Part shown: piece after piece, positions 13,357 through 22,528 of the stretch
How the letters are laid out: every line of letters begins with the position of its first letter
Position numbering within the stretch: position 1 is the first letter of the stretch
Assembly: GCA_020160755.1 (NCBI GenBank)
Contig: JAIUPN010000005.1
Location: 124,001 to 188,000, forward strand
Length of the DNA: 64,000 nucleotides
Reading direction: 5' to 3'
Origin: Pseudomonadota bacterium
GTDB taxonomy: Bacteria > Pseudomonadota > Alphaproteobacteria > Sphingomonadales > Sphingomonadaceae
Position numbers and translations under genes: made by a program
The notes under the pieces: model-generated
Databases searched by the model: none
What the model was told of the DNA's origin: nothing
The model's input: the letters and a program-made list of their open reading frames with translations, nothing else

Positions 13357-14480
13357 GCCGCGCCACTCTCCGCAGGTCCGTGGCCTAACGCCAGATAGTC
13401 ATCCGACTGCATTTCGGCGAGGCGGCTCGCGGTGCGCTCGAACTCGAACGCACCGTCGCCCGCGACATAAAGCTGGTCGGGCATCGCCGCCGCGCTCGCG
13501 AGCAACTTGACCTTATATTCGTAAAGCGCGTCGATCAGCGTGACGAAGCGCGCTGCTTCGTTGCGGTTCTCGGGACCCATACGCGGGATGCCGACGATGA
13601 TCACGGTGTGAAAGTGGCGCGCCACGGCGAGATAGTCGGCCGCCCCGCGCGCCTCGCCACACAAGCGCCTGAACGAAAAGACCGCAACGCCCTTCAGCGC
13701 CTTCGGCACATGCAGCATCCGTCCGCCGCCGACGTCGAGTTCGAGCGTCGGGACGTGCGCGCGGTCCTCCGGCGGATAGTCGGTGAGGCGGAAGAAGGCC
13801 GCCGACAGCGCCGCGCTCGCCGCGTCGTCGGCGGGCACGAACCAGCGCGCGCCATCGCCGAGGCGGTCGCGGCGATAATCGGTCGGGCCGTTGAGGCTCA
13901 TCACGTCGAGCCGCTCCTCGACCAGCGCGATGAAGGGCAGGAAATGTTCGCGGTTGAGCCCGTCCTTGTAGAGATCCTTCGGCGGCCGGTTCGATGTCGC
14001 GACCATCGTCACCCCGCGGTCGATCAGCGCGGTGAACAGGCGTGAGAGGATCATCGCGTCGGCGCTGTTGTTCACCACCATCTCGTCGAACGCGAGGCAG
14101 CGCGTATTTTCGGCGAGCGCGTCGGCGACAAGCGGGATCGGGTCGCCGCTCTCGCCCTTCCTGACCTCGCGCATCCGGGCATGGACGTCGAGCATGAAGG
14201 CGTGAAAATGGACGCGCCTTTTCCGCTGGATCGCCAGATGGTCATAGAAAAGGTCCATCAGCATCGACTTGCCGCGTCCGACAGCACCCCAGAGGTAGAC
14301 GCCGCGGAGCGCCGCGGGCTTGCGCCCGGTCAGGCGCCACAGCAGGCTGCCACGCGGCGGCACCGCTTCCAGCTCGGCCTGTAGCCGGTCCAGCCGCCCG
14401 GCGGCGGCGCGCTGTTCGGGATCGGGCTTGAGTTCGCCCGCGGCAACGAGGGCATCATAGGCCGCAAGAACGGTGATCAC
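13353..14480 (-). CDS. zapE: Cell division protein ZapE (AFG1-like ATPase)
   Basis: 375 residues, the normal ZapE/AFG1 length. P-loop WGAVGRGKS at residues 64-72, Walker B CLAFDEM, and the family sequence TMVATSNRPPKDLYKDGLNR. E. coli ZapE binds FtsZ and affects division under low oxygen; the mitochondrial AFG1/LACE1 homologue works in respiratory-complex quality control. Last gene of a coupled minus-strand run sdhB, MBL hydrolase, thioesterase, zapE; its start at 14480 overlaps the thioesterase stop by four bases. Adjacency to sdhB and mdh fits the respiratory link. Confidence 0.93.
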   Translation of the reverse strand: MITVLAAYDALVAAGELKPDPEQRAAAGRLDRLQAELEAVPPRGSLLWRLTGRKPAALRGVYLWGAVGRGKSMLMDLFYDHLAIQRKRRVHFHAFMLDVHARMREVRKGESGDPIPLVADALAENTRCLAFDEMVVNNSADAMILSRLFTALIDRGVTMVATSNRPPKDLYKDGLNREHFLPFIALVEERLDVMSLNGPTDYRRDRLGDGARWFVPADDAASAALSAAFFRLTDYPPEDRAHVPTLELDVGGGRMLHVPKALKGVAVFSFRRLCGEARGAADYLAVARHFHTVIIVGIPRMGPENRNEAARFVTLIDALYEYKVKLLASAAAMPDQLYVAGDGAFEFERTASRLAEMQSDDYLALGHGPAESGAA

Positions 14481-14968
14481 TTGCCGCTCGCCTTGCGGAT
14501 CGTCCCGGCGAAGCTCAGCACGATGTGGCTATCGCCCTCGCCCTGCACGACAAGGCCGCGCAGGAAGATCAGGCGGCCGGTTTCGCGCACCAGCTCGACG
14601 ACGGCATCGAGCGGCTCACCGACGCGCCCCGCGCCGACGAACTGCGTCGACAGGTCGAGCGTCACCGAATGGCCGGCGTTGAGCGAACCGAACTGATGCG
14701 ACGCCGCAAACAGCGCGATGTCGACGAGCGCGAGCGTTACCGCGCCATGGACATTGTCGCCAAGGTTGCTGTGCTTGCGTTCGGGGATCATGCGCACCCG
14801 CGCGCACGGACGGCCGTCGCGCGTCGGCGGTTCGGCGCGGACGGTCAGCGGTTCGATGAAGCTGTTGAAGCGCGTCGGGTCCTTGAGGTCCCAGCTCAGC
14901 CATCCGCCATCCAGCTCCTCGGCGCTGAAATATTCGCGGCGCTTCGGCTCCTCGATCCCGTCGTTCAT
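14477..14968 (-). CDS. PaaI-family (hotdog) thioesterase
   Basis: 163 residues from the ATG at 14968, which overlaps the preceding stop (ATGA); an ATG three codons upstream is also possible. The centre carries the hotdog signature HSNLGDNVHGAVTLALVDIA, with the helix residue pattern of PaaI-type acyl-CoA thioesterases (Asn/Asp-Gly-like turn, His-Gly, then Asp). The C-terminal strands GHSVTLDLSTQFVGAGRVG fit the same fold. Substrate unknown; likely an acyl-CoA in the cytoplasm. Confidence 0.85.
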   Translation of the reverse strand: MNDGIEEPKRREYFSAEELDGGWLSWDLKDPTRFNSFIEPLTVRAEPPTRDGRPCARVRMIPERKHSNLGDNVHGAVTLALVDIALFAASHQFGSLNAGHSVTLDLSTQFVGAGRVGEPLDAVVELVRETGRLIFLRGLVVQGEGDSHIVLSFAGTIRKASGK

Positions 14969-15942
14969 GCCCTGCAATATCCGTCCAGTTTTCCCGAGCG
15001 TATCAGCTCGCCGTAATAGTCGGCCATCGCTTTCGCGCGCCTGCCGTCCGTGCCGATGAATTCGGCGGCGCCCGCGAGCCAGCCCGCCGAACAGGTCTCA
15101 AGCGCGCCCGACCCGCGTGCGCAAGCGATAAAATCACCGAATGCGTCGCGCCAGCGGGCGAAGCCTGTCCTGTTCATCGGAGCACCGTGGCCCGGAATGA
15201 TCTGCCTTGCCCCCACCGCCGCGACCGCATCCAACGCATGTAGCCAACCTTCGGGGCACGCGGTGTCGAGAAACGGCACGGCGCCGGTGACAAGATCACC
15301 AACGATCGCACGGCGCTGCGCCGCGTCATAGATCCAGAGGTCCCGGGCAGTCACCGCCCGCTCGGCAACATGCAGCGAAAGCGACCTCCCTGCCAGCACG
15401 AGATCGCGGTTCTCGTCGACGGTCTCATCGGGACGAAGCTCGCGACCACGCGCGATCGTGTCGAGGTCGCCCTGCACGTCGGGAAGCGCGGAGACTGGCA
15501 TGGAGCCGGACGAGATGGCAACACGCGCCGCGGCGGCACTGTCGGCCAAAAAGCCGGTCAATGCGCCCTCGATCGCCGAAGTGCCATAAACCGTGATGGC
15601 GGGGTTCGCCGCACGCAAGGCAAGATTTCCGCTGACATGATCGAGATGCCAATGCGTATTGATGATCGCGACAGGGCGCAGTTTCAACCGGCGCAGCGCG
15701 GCATCGATGGACTCGACATGGCCTGCCGTGCGTCCCGTATCGACGAGAATGGCTCCCTTCGGGCCCTTCAATATGACCGTATTACCGTCGGGAGAACGTC
15801 CCGGGTTGAAGGCGCCGGGAACGAGCCAGCTATCGCCGCTAAGGGCGATCTCGTCGCGCAGCGGCGAAGACGGCTCCGCGCGTGCCGCCCACGCAGGAGC
15901 CAGAAGCGCCAGCGCAGCGAGTGCCGCCAGCGCTCCGCGCAT
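14965..15942 (-). CDS. Exported MBL-fold metallohydrolase
   Basis: 325 residues. Signal peptide [19 protein letters not shown] followed by ARAEP. Metal-binding motif NTHWHLDHVSG (HxHxDH) near residue 115, and a later IIPGHGAPM histidine. It resembles periplasmic MBL hydrolases rather than class B lactamases with known activity; the substrate is not readable. The start at 15942 shares one base with the sdhB stop (TGATG), and its own stop overlaps the next start, so it is tightly coupled on both sides. Longer in-frame extension inside sdhB is rejected because the signal peptide sits exactly at this ATG. Confidence 0.85.
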   Translation of the reverse strand: MRGALAALAALALLAPAWAARAEPSSPLRDEIALSGDSWLVPGAFNPGRSPDGNTVILKGPKGAILVDTGRTAGHVESIDAALRRLKLRPVAIINTHWHLDHVSGNLALRAANPAITVYGTSAIEGALTGFLADSAAAARVAISSGSMPVSALPDVQGDLDTIARGRELRPDETVDENRDLVLAGRSLSLHVAERAVTARDLWIYDAAQRRAIVGDLVTGAVPFLDTACPEGWLHALDAVAAVGARQIIPGHGAPMNRTGFARWRDAFGDFIACARGSGALETCSAGWLAGAAEFIGTDGRRAKAMADYYGELIRSGKLDGYCRA

Positions 15943-16724
15943 CAGACCTGCCGCTCGGCCTCGAGCTTCTTGATCTCGGCAATCGCGCGTGCGGGGCTCA
16001 GGCCCTTGGGGCACGCGTTCGAGCAGTTCATGATCGTATGGCAGCGATAGAGACGGAACGGGTCTTCGAGTTCGTCGAGCCGCTCGCCCGTCATTTCGTC
16101 GCGGCTGTCGGCGAGCCAGCGATACGCCTGGAGCAGGATCGCGGGGCCGAGGAACTTGTCGCTGTTCCACCAATAGCTCGGGCAGCTCGTCGAGCAGCAG
16201 GCGCACAGGATGCACTCGTAGAGACCGTCGAGCTTTTCGCGCTCGGCGGGCGACTGCAGCCGCTCCTTGCCGCTCGGCGTCGTCGTCTTGGTCTTCAGCC
16301 AAGGCTCGATCGACGCATATTGCGCATAGAAATGGGTGAAGTCGGGGACGAGGTCCTTGATCACGTCCATCGCCGGCAGCGGGGTGATCGTGATGTCGCC
16401 CTTCAGATCCTCGATCGCGGTGGTGCAGGCGAGGCCGTTCTTGCCGTTCATGTTCATCGAACAGCTGCCGCAAATACCTTCACGGCACGACCGGCGGAAG
16501 GTCAGCGTCGAATCCTGCTCGCTCTTCATCTTGATGAGCGCGTCGAGCACCATCGGGCCGCATTTTTCGGTGTCGATCTCGAACGTGTCGAAATGCGGAT
16601 TCTGCGCCTTGTCGGGGTCGTAGCGATAGACCTTGAATTTCTTGACGGCGGTCGCGCCCTCGGCCTTGTGGACCTTGCCCGTCTTTTGCGGGCGGCTGTT
16701 CTTGGGCAGGACAAATTGGGCCAT
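15942..16724 (-). CDS. sdhB: Succinate dehydrogenase iron-sulfur subunit
   Basis: 260 residues. Electron-transfer subunit of complex II. Three cysteine clusters are seen: CREGICGSC plus a downstream Cys for [2Fe-2S], [13 protein letters not shown], and [14 protein letters not shown] for [4Fe-4S] and [3Fe-4S]. The start MAQFVLPKN at 16724 is preferred over a slightly earlier in-frame ATG. No sdhC, sdhD or sdhA lies upstream: the next gene is on the other strand. sdhB thus heads its own operon with an MBL hydrolase, a thioesterase and zapE. Confidence 0.96.
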   Translation of the reverse strand: MAQFVLPKNSRPQKTGKVHKAEGATAVKKFKVYRYDPDKAQNPHFDTFEIDTEKCGPMVLDALIKMKSEQDSTLTFRRSCREGICGSCSMNMNGKNGLACTTAIEDLKGDITITPLPAMDVIKDLVPDFTHFYAQYASIEPWLKTKTTTPSGKERLQSPAEREKLDGLYECILCACCSTSCPSYWWNSDKFLGPAILLQAYRWLADSRDEMTGERLDELEDPFRLYRCHTIMNCSNACPKGLSPARAIAEIKKLEAERQV

Positions 16725-16837
16725 ATCGCGGTCTTCCCTATGCAATCGCGGGCTGCCTAGACCCGATTGGCAGAGTCGACAAGAGGGTGAAGCGCGAAAG
16801 CCGCTGGCAGGCGCGCGGGCAAGGCGCTAGGGCGGCG

Positions 16838-18385
16838 ATGATGAGCGAAAGCGCCGACCAGCCCGCCGTTACCAGCCGCAGCGTCGCGCGCGGGCTCGGC
16901 ACCACCGTGCTGGCGCGGCTCGGCGCGGTCGTCGAGATCGTCGCGCAGCCGCTGTATGTCCTGATGTTCGGGCTGGCCGGATACGGCCTCTATGCCGTGT
17001 TATGGGCGACGATCAACCTGCTCGAGAATATCTTCGACCTCGGCATGACGAGCGCGATGCAGCGCACCGTGCCGCAGTCGGCGAGCGACGCCGACGCCGC
17101 GGCGGCACTGCGCACCGCGATGCTGTTCGGCGTCGGACCGTGTCTGGTCGTCGCAACGCTGATTTCGATCTTCGCCGCCGAGCTCGGCCCGCTGCTCAAC
17201 GTCGCGGCGAAGGATCGCGATCTCGTTACGCCGGCGATCCGTATCTTCGTCTGGGCGCTGCCGCTGTGGGCCTTCGTCGAAATTGCGACCTCGGCGCTGC
17301 GCGCGCGCATGGTGTTCGGCGCCGAAATCCGCCTCCGGATCGTGTGGGAACAGATCATGCGGCTGGTGTTCGCAGGGCTGTTCTTCGCGGGCGGGCTGGG
17401 GCTCAAGGGGCTGTTCATCGCGCATCTCTGTTCGCTGGCGATCACCGCGGCGCTCAGCGTCCGCCTGCTCGCGCGCCACTACAGCCTCGCCGATATGTGG
17501 CGCGCACGGACGGCGAGCGACACGGCGCGCAACACCTTCTGGGCCGGGCTGTCGATCCTGCCATCGAACATCATCGCGCGGTTGTTCGGCGACGCGCCCG
17601 CGCTGATCCTCAACCTGCTGCTGCCCGGCGCGGCGGGTGCGGCGGCGGCGGGTCTGTTCACGATCGCGCGCAAGCTGTCGAGCGTCGTCCAGCTCGTCCG
17701 GATCGCCTTCACCTATGTCATGGCACCGCTCGCCGCCAGCGCCGAGCGGCAGGACCGGCGGCAGGTCGCCGACATCTATGCCTATGCGACGCGGCTGATA
17801 TCGGCGATCGCGCTGCCGCTCGCGGCGGTGCTCGCGGCGGGGAGCACCTCGTTGCTCAGCCTGTTCGGCGACCAGGCGCAGGGCGCGCAGGCGGCGCTGA
17901 TCACCCTGCTCTTCGCGCGCGCCGCCGAAGCCGTGCTGGGCATTTCGGCGCCGGTGCTGCAAGTCGTCGCCGCCTTCCGGCACCAGCTCACCGCCAGCAT
18001 CTTCGGCGTCGCGGTGGCATTCGGCACCGGCTGGCTGATCGTCGGGCACCTCGACCCGCTGACCGGGGTGACCCTTGCAACAGCGACCGGCCTCGTCGTC
18101 ATGGCGGCGGTCCCGATGCTCCAGCTCGCGGTGACCGAAAAGCTCCAGCCGTTCGATGCACAATTCCCCGGCGTCGCGCTCCGCGGGCTCGTCGTCACGG
18201 CCGCAGCGGGCATCGCCGCGCTGTTCGCAAGCCGCCTCCCCGACCCGGTCGCGCTGCCGCTGATCGTGCTGATCGCCGCCGCATCGATCTGGTGCGCGCT
18301 CCGCTTCGCGCTCCCGCTCGCCGACCGCACCTCGCTGGGCAAGACCGGCCGCACGCTGCGGCTCTTCGAACGCGAGGCGTTGTGA
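16838..18385 (+). CDS. MOP-superfamily polysaccharide/lipid flippase
   Basis: 515 residues with about 12-14 hydrophobic segments and short basic loops, layout of Wzx/MATE/MurJ-like oligosaccharidyl-lipid flippases. The text VARGLGTTVLARLGAVVEIV near the N-terminus is like the first helix of polysaccharide biosynthesis proteins. Two adjacent ATGs (16838 and 16841) are possible. It is the first gene of a five-gene coupled run; its stop overlaps the GTG of the HAD gene. In context it would move a lipid-linked product of the cluster across the inner membrane (inference). Confidence 0.85.
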   Translation: MMSESADQPAVTSRSVARGLGTTVLARLGAVVEIVAQPLYVLMFGLAGYGLYAVLWATINLLENIFDLGMTSAMQRTVPQSASDADAAAALRTAMLFGVGPCLVVATLISIFAAELGPLLNVAAKDRDLVTPAIRIFVWALPLWAFVEIATSALRARMVFGAEIRLRIVWEQIMRLVFAGLFFAGGLGLKGLFIAHLCSLAITAALSVRLLARHYSLADMWRARTASDTARNTFWAGLSILPSNIIARLFGDAPALILNLLLPGAAGAAAAGLFTIARKLSSVVQLVRIAFTYVMAPLAASAERQDRRQVADIYAYATRLISAIALPLAAVLAAGSTSLLSLFGDQAQGAQAALITLLFARAAEAVLGISAPVLQVVAAFRHQLTASIFGVAVAFGTGWLIVGHLDPLTGVTLATATGLVVMAAVPMLQLAVTEKLQPFDAQFPGVALRGLVVTAAAGIAALFASRLPDPVALPLIVLIAAASIWCALRFALPLADRTSLGKTGRTLRLFEREAL

Positions 18386-19095
18386 CCGGCGCTGCGGCCC
18401 CGCCTGCAGGCGTCGCGATCTACGATCTCGACCGGACCGTACTGCGCAAGCCGACCTTCACGCTTTTCCTGCTCTGGGCGGCGTGGCGCGAGGCACCGTG
18501 GCGCCTGCTCTTGCTGCCGGCGCTCGCGGCGCTGATGATCGGCTATGCGCTGCGCCTCTATGGCCGCGACCGGTTCAAGCCCGCCGCCATCCGCCTGATG
18601 CTGGGTAAGAGCATCGCGCCGACACGCGCCGACGCGCTCGCCGCCGATTTCGCGGCATGGCGCGTGCCGCGCGACGTCCCGCCGGGCGCCGCGGCGTGCA
18701 TCGCGCGCGACCGCGGCGAAGGATACCGGCTGCTGATGGCAACCGCGGCGCCCGAATTCTACGCGGGCGCGATCGCCGATGCACTCGACTTCGACGCAAT
18801 TGTCGCCTCGCGCCACCAGCGCGATACCGAGGGCAACTGGCTCCCCCTGCTCGACGGACCCAATTGTTACGGCGAGGAAAAGGCGCAGCGCGTCGCCGAA
18901 TGGCTCGCCGTCCATGCCGCGCATGGCACCGTGCCGATCCGTGTCTATTCGGACCATATCAGCGATGCACCGACCTTTGCGCTCGCCAACGAAGCCTGGC
19001 TCGTCGGGCGCGGCGACAAGTTCGCGCAGCGAGCCGCAAAACATGGCTGGCGGGTCGCCGATTTCGAGGATGCGGGCGCGGGGAGACTCCCCTGA
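18382..19095 (+). CDS. HAD-superfamily (subfamily IB-like) phosphatase with membrane-type insert
   Basis: 237 residues starting at GTG 18382, which overlaps the flippase stop (GTGA). HAD motif I is YDLDRTVL (Asp15, Asp17); motif II is probably LLMATAAPEF; the lysine is in CYGEEKAQRV and motif IV in YSDHISDAPTF. Residues about 30-60 form a hydrophobic hairpin (LFLLWAAWREAPWRLLLLPA and on), so it may associate with the membrane. IB-type HADs include phosphoserine phosphatase and lipid-phosphate phosphatases, fitting a step that removes phosphate from a phospho-alcohol or lipid phosphate (inference). Confidence 0.82.
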   Translation: MTGAAAPPAGVAIYDLDRTVLRKPTFTLFLLWAAWREAPWRLLLLPALAALMIGYALRLYGRDRFKPAAIRLMLGKSIAPTRADALAADFAAWRVPRDVPPGAAACIARDRGEGYRLLMATAAPEFYAGAIADALDFDAIVASRHQRDTEGNWLPLLDGPNCYGEEKAQRVAEWLAVHAAHGTVPIRVYSDHISDAPTFALANEAWLVGRGDKFAQRAAKHGWRVADFEDAGAGRLP

Positions 19096-20234
19096 TGCGC
19101 ACCCTGTTCCTGTTCATCGGCGAACCGCACCAGATTTTCCACGCGCTGCCGATTGCCGCCGAGATGGCAGCGGCCGGAGAGGAGGTCGAGGTTGCGGTCG
19201 CGAGCGGCGACCATCTGCGCATGGTCGAACAGGTCGCGCTCGCCTATCCGGGCTTTGCGCCGCGCATCACCCTGCTCGGCCAGCGCGGTCTTGCGCGCTG
19301 GCTGCGCGATTGGGGTCTGTTCCGCAATCCGCGGTTGCCGATGCTGTTCGGCGCTTTGCCCTTCCTGCGCGACTTCGATGCGATCGTGGTGCCCGAACGG
19401 ACCACGACGGCGATCCGGCATTTCCTGCCGCGCCGGACGCGGCTGATTTTCACCCCGCACGGCGCGGGCGACCGCGCGATCATGCTCGACCCGCGCGACC
19501 GGCATTTCCATTTCGTGCTCGTCGCGGGCGAGAAAAGCGAACAGCGGTTGCTCGGCGCGGGAACGATCCGGCCGGGGCATTATGCCGTGAACGGCTATGT
19601 GAAGCTCGACCTGATGCCGCGGCTGCAGGCGGCGCGCGAACCTTTGTTCGCGAACGGCCGGCCGACCATCCTCTACGCGCCGCACTTCCGGCGCGACCTG
19701 TCGTCGTGGGACCGCTTCGGGCGCGACCTGATCGCGTGGTTCGCCGCGCAGGACCGTTACAATCTGGTCGTCGCGCCGCACGTCCGGCTGTTCGCCGAAG
19801 CGAGCGAGGCCGAGCGCGCGGCGATCGAACGGCTCGCGGTGCCGGACAAGATCCTGATCGACCTCGGATCCGACCGGCTGTTCGACATGAGCTATACCAG
19901 CGGCGCCGACATTTATGTCGGCGACGTCAGCAGTCAGGTGTACGAGTTTCTCGCAACGCCGCGCCCGTGCCTGTTCCTCAACGCGCACCGCGTTCCCTGG
20001 CAGGGCGATCCCGATTACCTGTTCTGGACGCTCGGCGGCGTCGTCGACGATCTCGCCGACCTGCCGGCGGCGCTCGACGCGGCGCCCGCGCACCATGTGC
20101 GCTACGCCGACGCGCAGCGCGAACGGCTCGCCGAATCGATCGGCGGCGATCCCGCCGGCGCCGCGCGGCGCGGCGCCGAGGCGATTTCGGCCTTTCTTGC
20201 AAAGGGCGCCCTACAGGATAAGAGCGGCGGATGA
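19095..20234 (+). CDS. CDP-glycerol glycerophosphotransferase-like protein
   Basis: 379 residues. Start at 19095 shares one base with the HAD stop (TGATG). GT-B-like pattern: N-terminal GEPHQIFHALPIAAEM and the C-terminal half carrying FTPHGAGDRAIM, YAPHFRRDLSSW and SGADIYVGDVSSQVYEFLA. The last matches the Asp-Ser-Ser element of the TagF/Glyphos_transf family, which polymerises glycerol- or ribitol-phosphate from CDP-alcohols in Gram-positive wall teichoic acids. No membrane helix, so a peripheral cytoplasmic enzyme. Coupled by ATGA to the next gene, a CDP-alcohol phosphotransferase. Donor and acceptor unknown. Confidence 0.75.
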   Translation: MRTLFLFIGEPHQIFHALPIAAEMAAAGEEVEVAVASGDHLRMVEQVALAYPGFAPRITLLGQRGLARWLRDWGLFRNPRLPMLFGALPFLRDFDAIVVPERTTTAIRHFLPRRTRLIFTPHGAGDRAIMLDPRDRHFHFVLVAGEKSEQRLLGAGTIRPGHYAVNGYVKLDLMPRLQAAREPLFANGRPTILYAPHFRRDLSSWDRFGRDLIAWFAAQDRYNLVVAPHVRLFAEASEAERAAIERLAVPDKILIDLGSDRLFDMSYTSGADIYVGDVSSQVYEFLATPRPCLFLNAHRVPWQGDPDYLFWTLGGVVDDLADLPAALDAAPAHHVRYADAQRERLAESIGGDPAGAARRGAEAISAFLAKGALQDKSGG

Positions 20235-21331
20235 CCGACGCAAACCTGCCCGCGCTGTCGCCGATCGGCGAAAATCCGACCCCGATCTGGGGCATGACCA
20301 ACACCGAAAGGCTGCGCCGCCTCGCGCGCGCCGAGGGATTGCCCGAAACCGCGGGGCCGTCGGGCGCGCATATCTACGCCAACCTCGCCTATGTCTTCGA
20401 CCCGGTATGGCTGCGCCATATCGTGCCGCTGCCAGGCACCGTCGTGATGAACGGCGACGAGCTGGTGATCGCGCATCTGACCGGCGGAATGCGCCCCGAA
20501 GATATCGCCCAGCACCGCGCCGCGCTGACGATCATCGATTATCGGGGCAATCCGCAAATCTATAACCGCCAGCTGCGCAAGCTCGACTGCCCGTTCATCC
20601 AGCGCCTGACCCCCGAAACGCGGCGCGCGATCGAACGGAAGAGCTATTTCGGCGCCTATAAAGGCGTCACCGACGCGCTGACCAAATATCTGTGGCCCGA
20701 ACTCGCCTTGTGGCTGACGCGGATCGCCGCGAGCATCGGTATGACGCCGAACATGGTCACCACGATCGGCGCGACGCTGTGCGTCTATGCGACCTATCTC
20801 TTCGCTTATGGCCATTATTGGGAAGGGATGCTCGCAGGCTTCATCTTCATGGTGCTCGATACGGTGGACGGAAAACTCGCGCGCTGCACGATCACCTCGT
20901 CGAAGTGGGGCAATGTCGCCGACCATGGCGTCGACCTGATCCATCCGCCTTTCTGGTGGTATTTCTGGGGCGTCGGACTCGGCACCTGGGGGCTCGCGCT
21001 GTCGACGCAGACCTTCGCCTGGGTGATGGCGGCGGTCGTCGCGGGCTATGTGCTCCAGCGCGTGATCGAGGGATTGTTCATCAAGGATTTCGGCATGGAC
21101 ATCCATGTCTGGGAGAAGTTCGACAGCCGGTTCCGCCTGATCACCGCGCGGCGCAATCCGAACATGGTCATCCTGTTCTTCGCGACGCTCGCCGGGCGCC
21201 CCGATATCGGTCTGATCCTGCTCGCATGGTGGACGATCATCTCGCTGGTCGTCCATGCGGTGCGGCTGGTGCAGGCTTATGCCGTGAAGCGGTCGGGCCG
21301 CCCGATCACCAGCTGGATGGAAGAAGCATGA
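20231..21331 (+). CDS. CDP-alcohol phosphatidyltransferase-family enzyme with N-terminal extension
   Basis: 366 residues. The catalytic signature is complete at about residues 207-235: an Asp-x2-Asp-Gly-x2-Ala-Arg-x8-Gly-x3-Asp-x3-Asp array spelled by LDTVDGKLARC and WGNVADHGVD. Several transmembrane helices surround it. The first roughly 150 residues are soluble and not part of the core family; they could be a nucleotide- or substrate-binding domain. The enzyme would join a CMP-activated alcohol to a second alcohol with loss of CMP. Related sequences act in inositol-phosphate lipid and di-myo-inositol-phosphate synthesis, but the substrate cannot be read. Start and stop overlap neighbours by four bases. 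Confidence 0.88.
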   Translation: MTDANLPALSPIGENPTPIWGMTNTERLRRLARAEGLPETAGPSGAHIYANLAYVFDPVWLRHIVPLPGTVVMNGDELVIAHLTGGMRPEDIAQHRAALTIIDYRGNPQIYNRQLRKLDCPFIQRLTPETRRAIERKSYFGAYKGVTDALTKYLWPELALWLTRIAASIGMTPNMVTTIGATLCVYATYLFAYGHYWEGMLAGFIFMVLDTVDGKLARCTITSSKWGNVADHGVDLIHPPFWWYFWGVGLGTWGLALSTQTFAWVMAAVVAGYVLQRVIEGLFIKDFGMDIHVWEKFDSRFRLITARRNPNMVILFFATLAGRPDIGLILLAWWTIISLVVHAVRLVQAYAVKRSGRPITSWMEEA

Positions 21332-21756
21332 ACGACACGATCGCTAAATTCGGCCACCCCGCGACGCTGATCGCCGAATATGATCATTGGGTCGTACTGC
21401 TGCGTCCCGCGCAGCCGACGCTCGGCGCGCTCGTGCTCGCCGCGAAATCCAACGCAACCGCGTTCGGCGACCTTCCCGCCGAAGCCCACGCCGAACTCAA
21501 GGTCGCGACCGCGGCGATCGAGGCGGCGCTGTCGCAGGCCATCGGCTATGCGAAGATCAACTATCTGATGCTGATGATGGTCGACCCGCACGTCCATTTC
21601 CACGTCCTGCCGCGCTATGACGGCGAGCGATCGGGCGCGGGCTTGAGCCTGGCCGACGCGGGCTGGCCCGCGCAGCCCGACCTCGGGCAGGCGGTGAAGC
21701 TCGACGAGACGCAAATCGCCGCGCTCACCGGCTGGCTCAAACCCTATTTCGCGTAG
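21328..21756 (+). CDS. HIT-family nucleotide hydrolase/transferase
   Basis: 142 residues with the histidine triad DPHVHFHVLPRY (His88, His90, His92). HIT proteins hydrolyse or transfer nucleotidyl groups (Hint, GalT and AP4A hydrolase-like). ATGA overlap with the CDP-alcohol enzyme suggests a role in the same pathway, for example clearing a nucleotidylated intermediate (inference). Its 3' end overlaps the 3' end of the convergent cytidylyltransferase gene by 13 bases. Confidence 0.88.
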   Translation: MNDTIAKFGHPATLIAEYDHWVVLLRPAQPTLGALVLAAKSNATAFGDLPAEAHAELKVATAAIEAALSQAIGYAKINYLMLMMVDPHVHFHVLPRYDGERSGAGLSLADAGWPAQPDLGQAVKLDETQIAALTGWLKPYFA

Positions 21757-22508
21757 CGGCCTTCGACGGCCCATTTCGCGGTAAGCGCGTCGGCGGCCTC
21801 GACATCCTGCGGGAAGTCGACTTCCTGCCATTCGAGTCCCTCGATCGACACGGTGCCGACGCGGTTGCCCTTGGCGATGATGTCGATCGCACGCAGATAC
21901 CAGCGCTCGACCCCGTCGGGGGTGCGCATCATCTGGTCGACCTGATTGCGGAAGATCGACGGACCGTCGCCGACAAAGGCGAGCATCCCGATCGACTCCG
22001 CATTGGTATCGGGGGGCAGAAGCCGCTTGCCGATGTGATGCAGGCGGCCCTCGGCGTCGCGGTTCACCTTCATATCGTCGTCGTCATAGTCGGGCTTGAC
22101 GTCGACGGTGACGTTGATCGGCTCGTTCGCGCCCGCGATCAGCCTGGCGACGATCTCGTCCGAGATGATGGTGTCGCCGTTGAGGATGATGAAGTCGCGG
22201 TCCATCTCCTCGCGCGCGATCCAGCAGGTGCCGAGATTGTCGGCGACCTGGAAGAAGGGATTGAACAGGGTGCGGATGCGCGCGCCGGTGTCGCGGTAAA
22301 GCTGGAGCGCATGATCCTCGACGCGCTCGGTGCGAAAGCCCGTGACGACGACGATATCCTTGATCCCGTTCGCGACGAGCGCCGCGACCTGCCAGCTGAT
22401 GAGGCTGCGGCCGTTGAACTCGATCAGGCATTTGGGAATGTCGCGGGTCAGCGGGAGCAGGCGCGAGCCCTGCCCGGCCGACAGGATGATGGCTTTGTCG
22501 ATGCTCAT
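21744..22508 (-). CDS. LicC-like sugar/alcohol-phosphate nucleotidyltransferase
   Basis: 254 residues. Nucleotidyltransferase fold: ILSAGQGSRLLPLT (residues 8-21), then KCLIEFNGRSLISWQ, and the metal-binding LNGDTIISDE (GD at 111-112). Sequence order and length fit the phosphocholine cytidylyltransferase-like (LicC) branch rather than large GalU/RfbA enzymes. It would make a CDP- or NDP-alcohol, a plausible donor for the CDP-alcohol phosphotransferase on the facing strand. The frame is open well upstream, but MSIDKAIIL at 22508 is the natural start and leaves a 20-base gap to the gene before it. Confidence 0.82.
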   Translation of the reverse strand: MSIDKAIILSAGQGSRLLPLTRDIPKCLIEFNGRSLISWQVAALVANGIKDIVVVTGFRTERVEDHALQLYRDTGARIRTLFNPFFQVADNLGTCWIAREEMDRDFIILNGDTIISDEIVARLIAGANEPINVTVDVKPDYDDDDMKVNRDAEGRLHHIGKRLLPPDTNAESIGMLAFVGDGPSIFRNQVDQMMRTPDGVERWYLRAIDIIAKGNRVGTVSIEGLEWQEVDFPQDVEAADALTAKWAVEGRYAK

Positions 22509-22528
22509 AGGGGCCGCCCTATAGCGCC

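Noticed and set aside
14965..15942. Metallo-beta-lactamase resistance gene
   Set aside because: Only the general HxHxDH fold is present; it is coupled to sdhB and is more likely a housekeeping hydrolase.
17002..18381. Upstream extension of the HAD-phosphatase frame through the flippase gene
   Set aside because: Arg-rich text in another frame of a membrane protein; the HAD domain starts at the GTG 18382, which overlaps the flippase stop.
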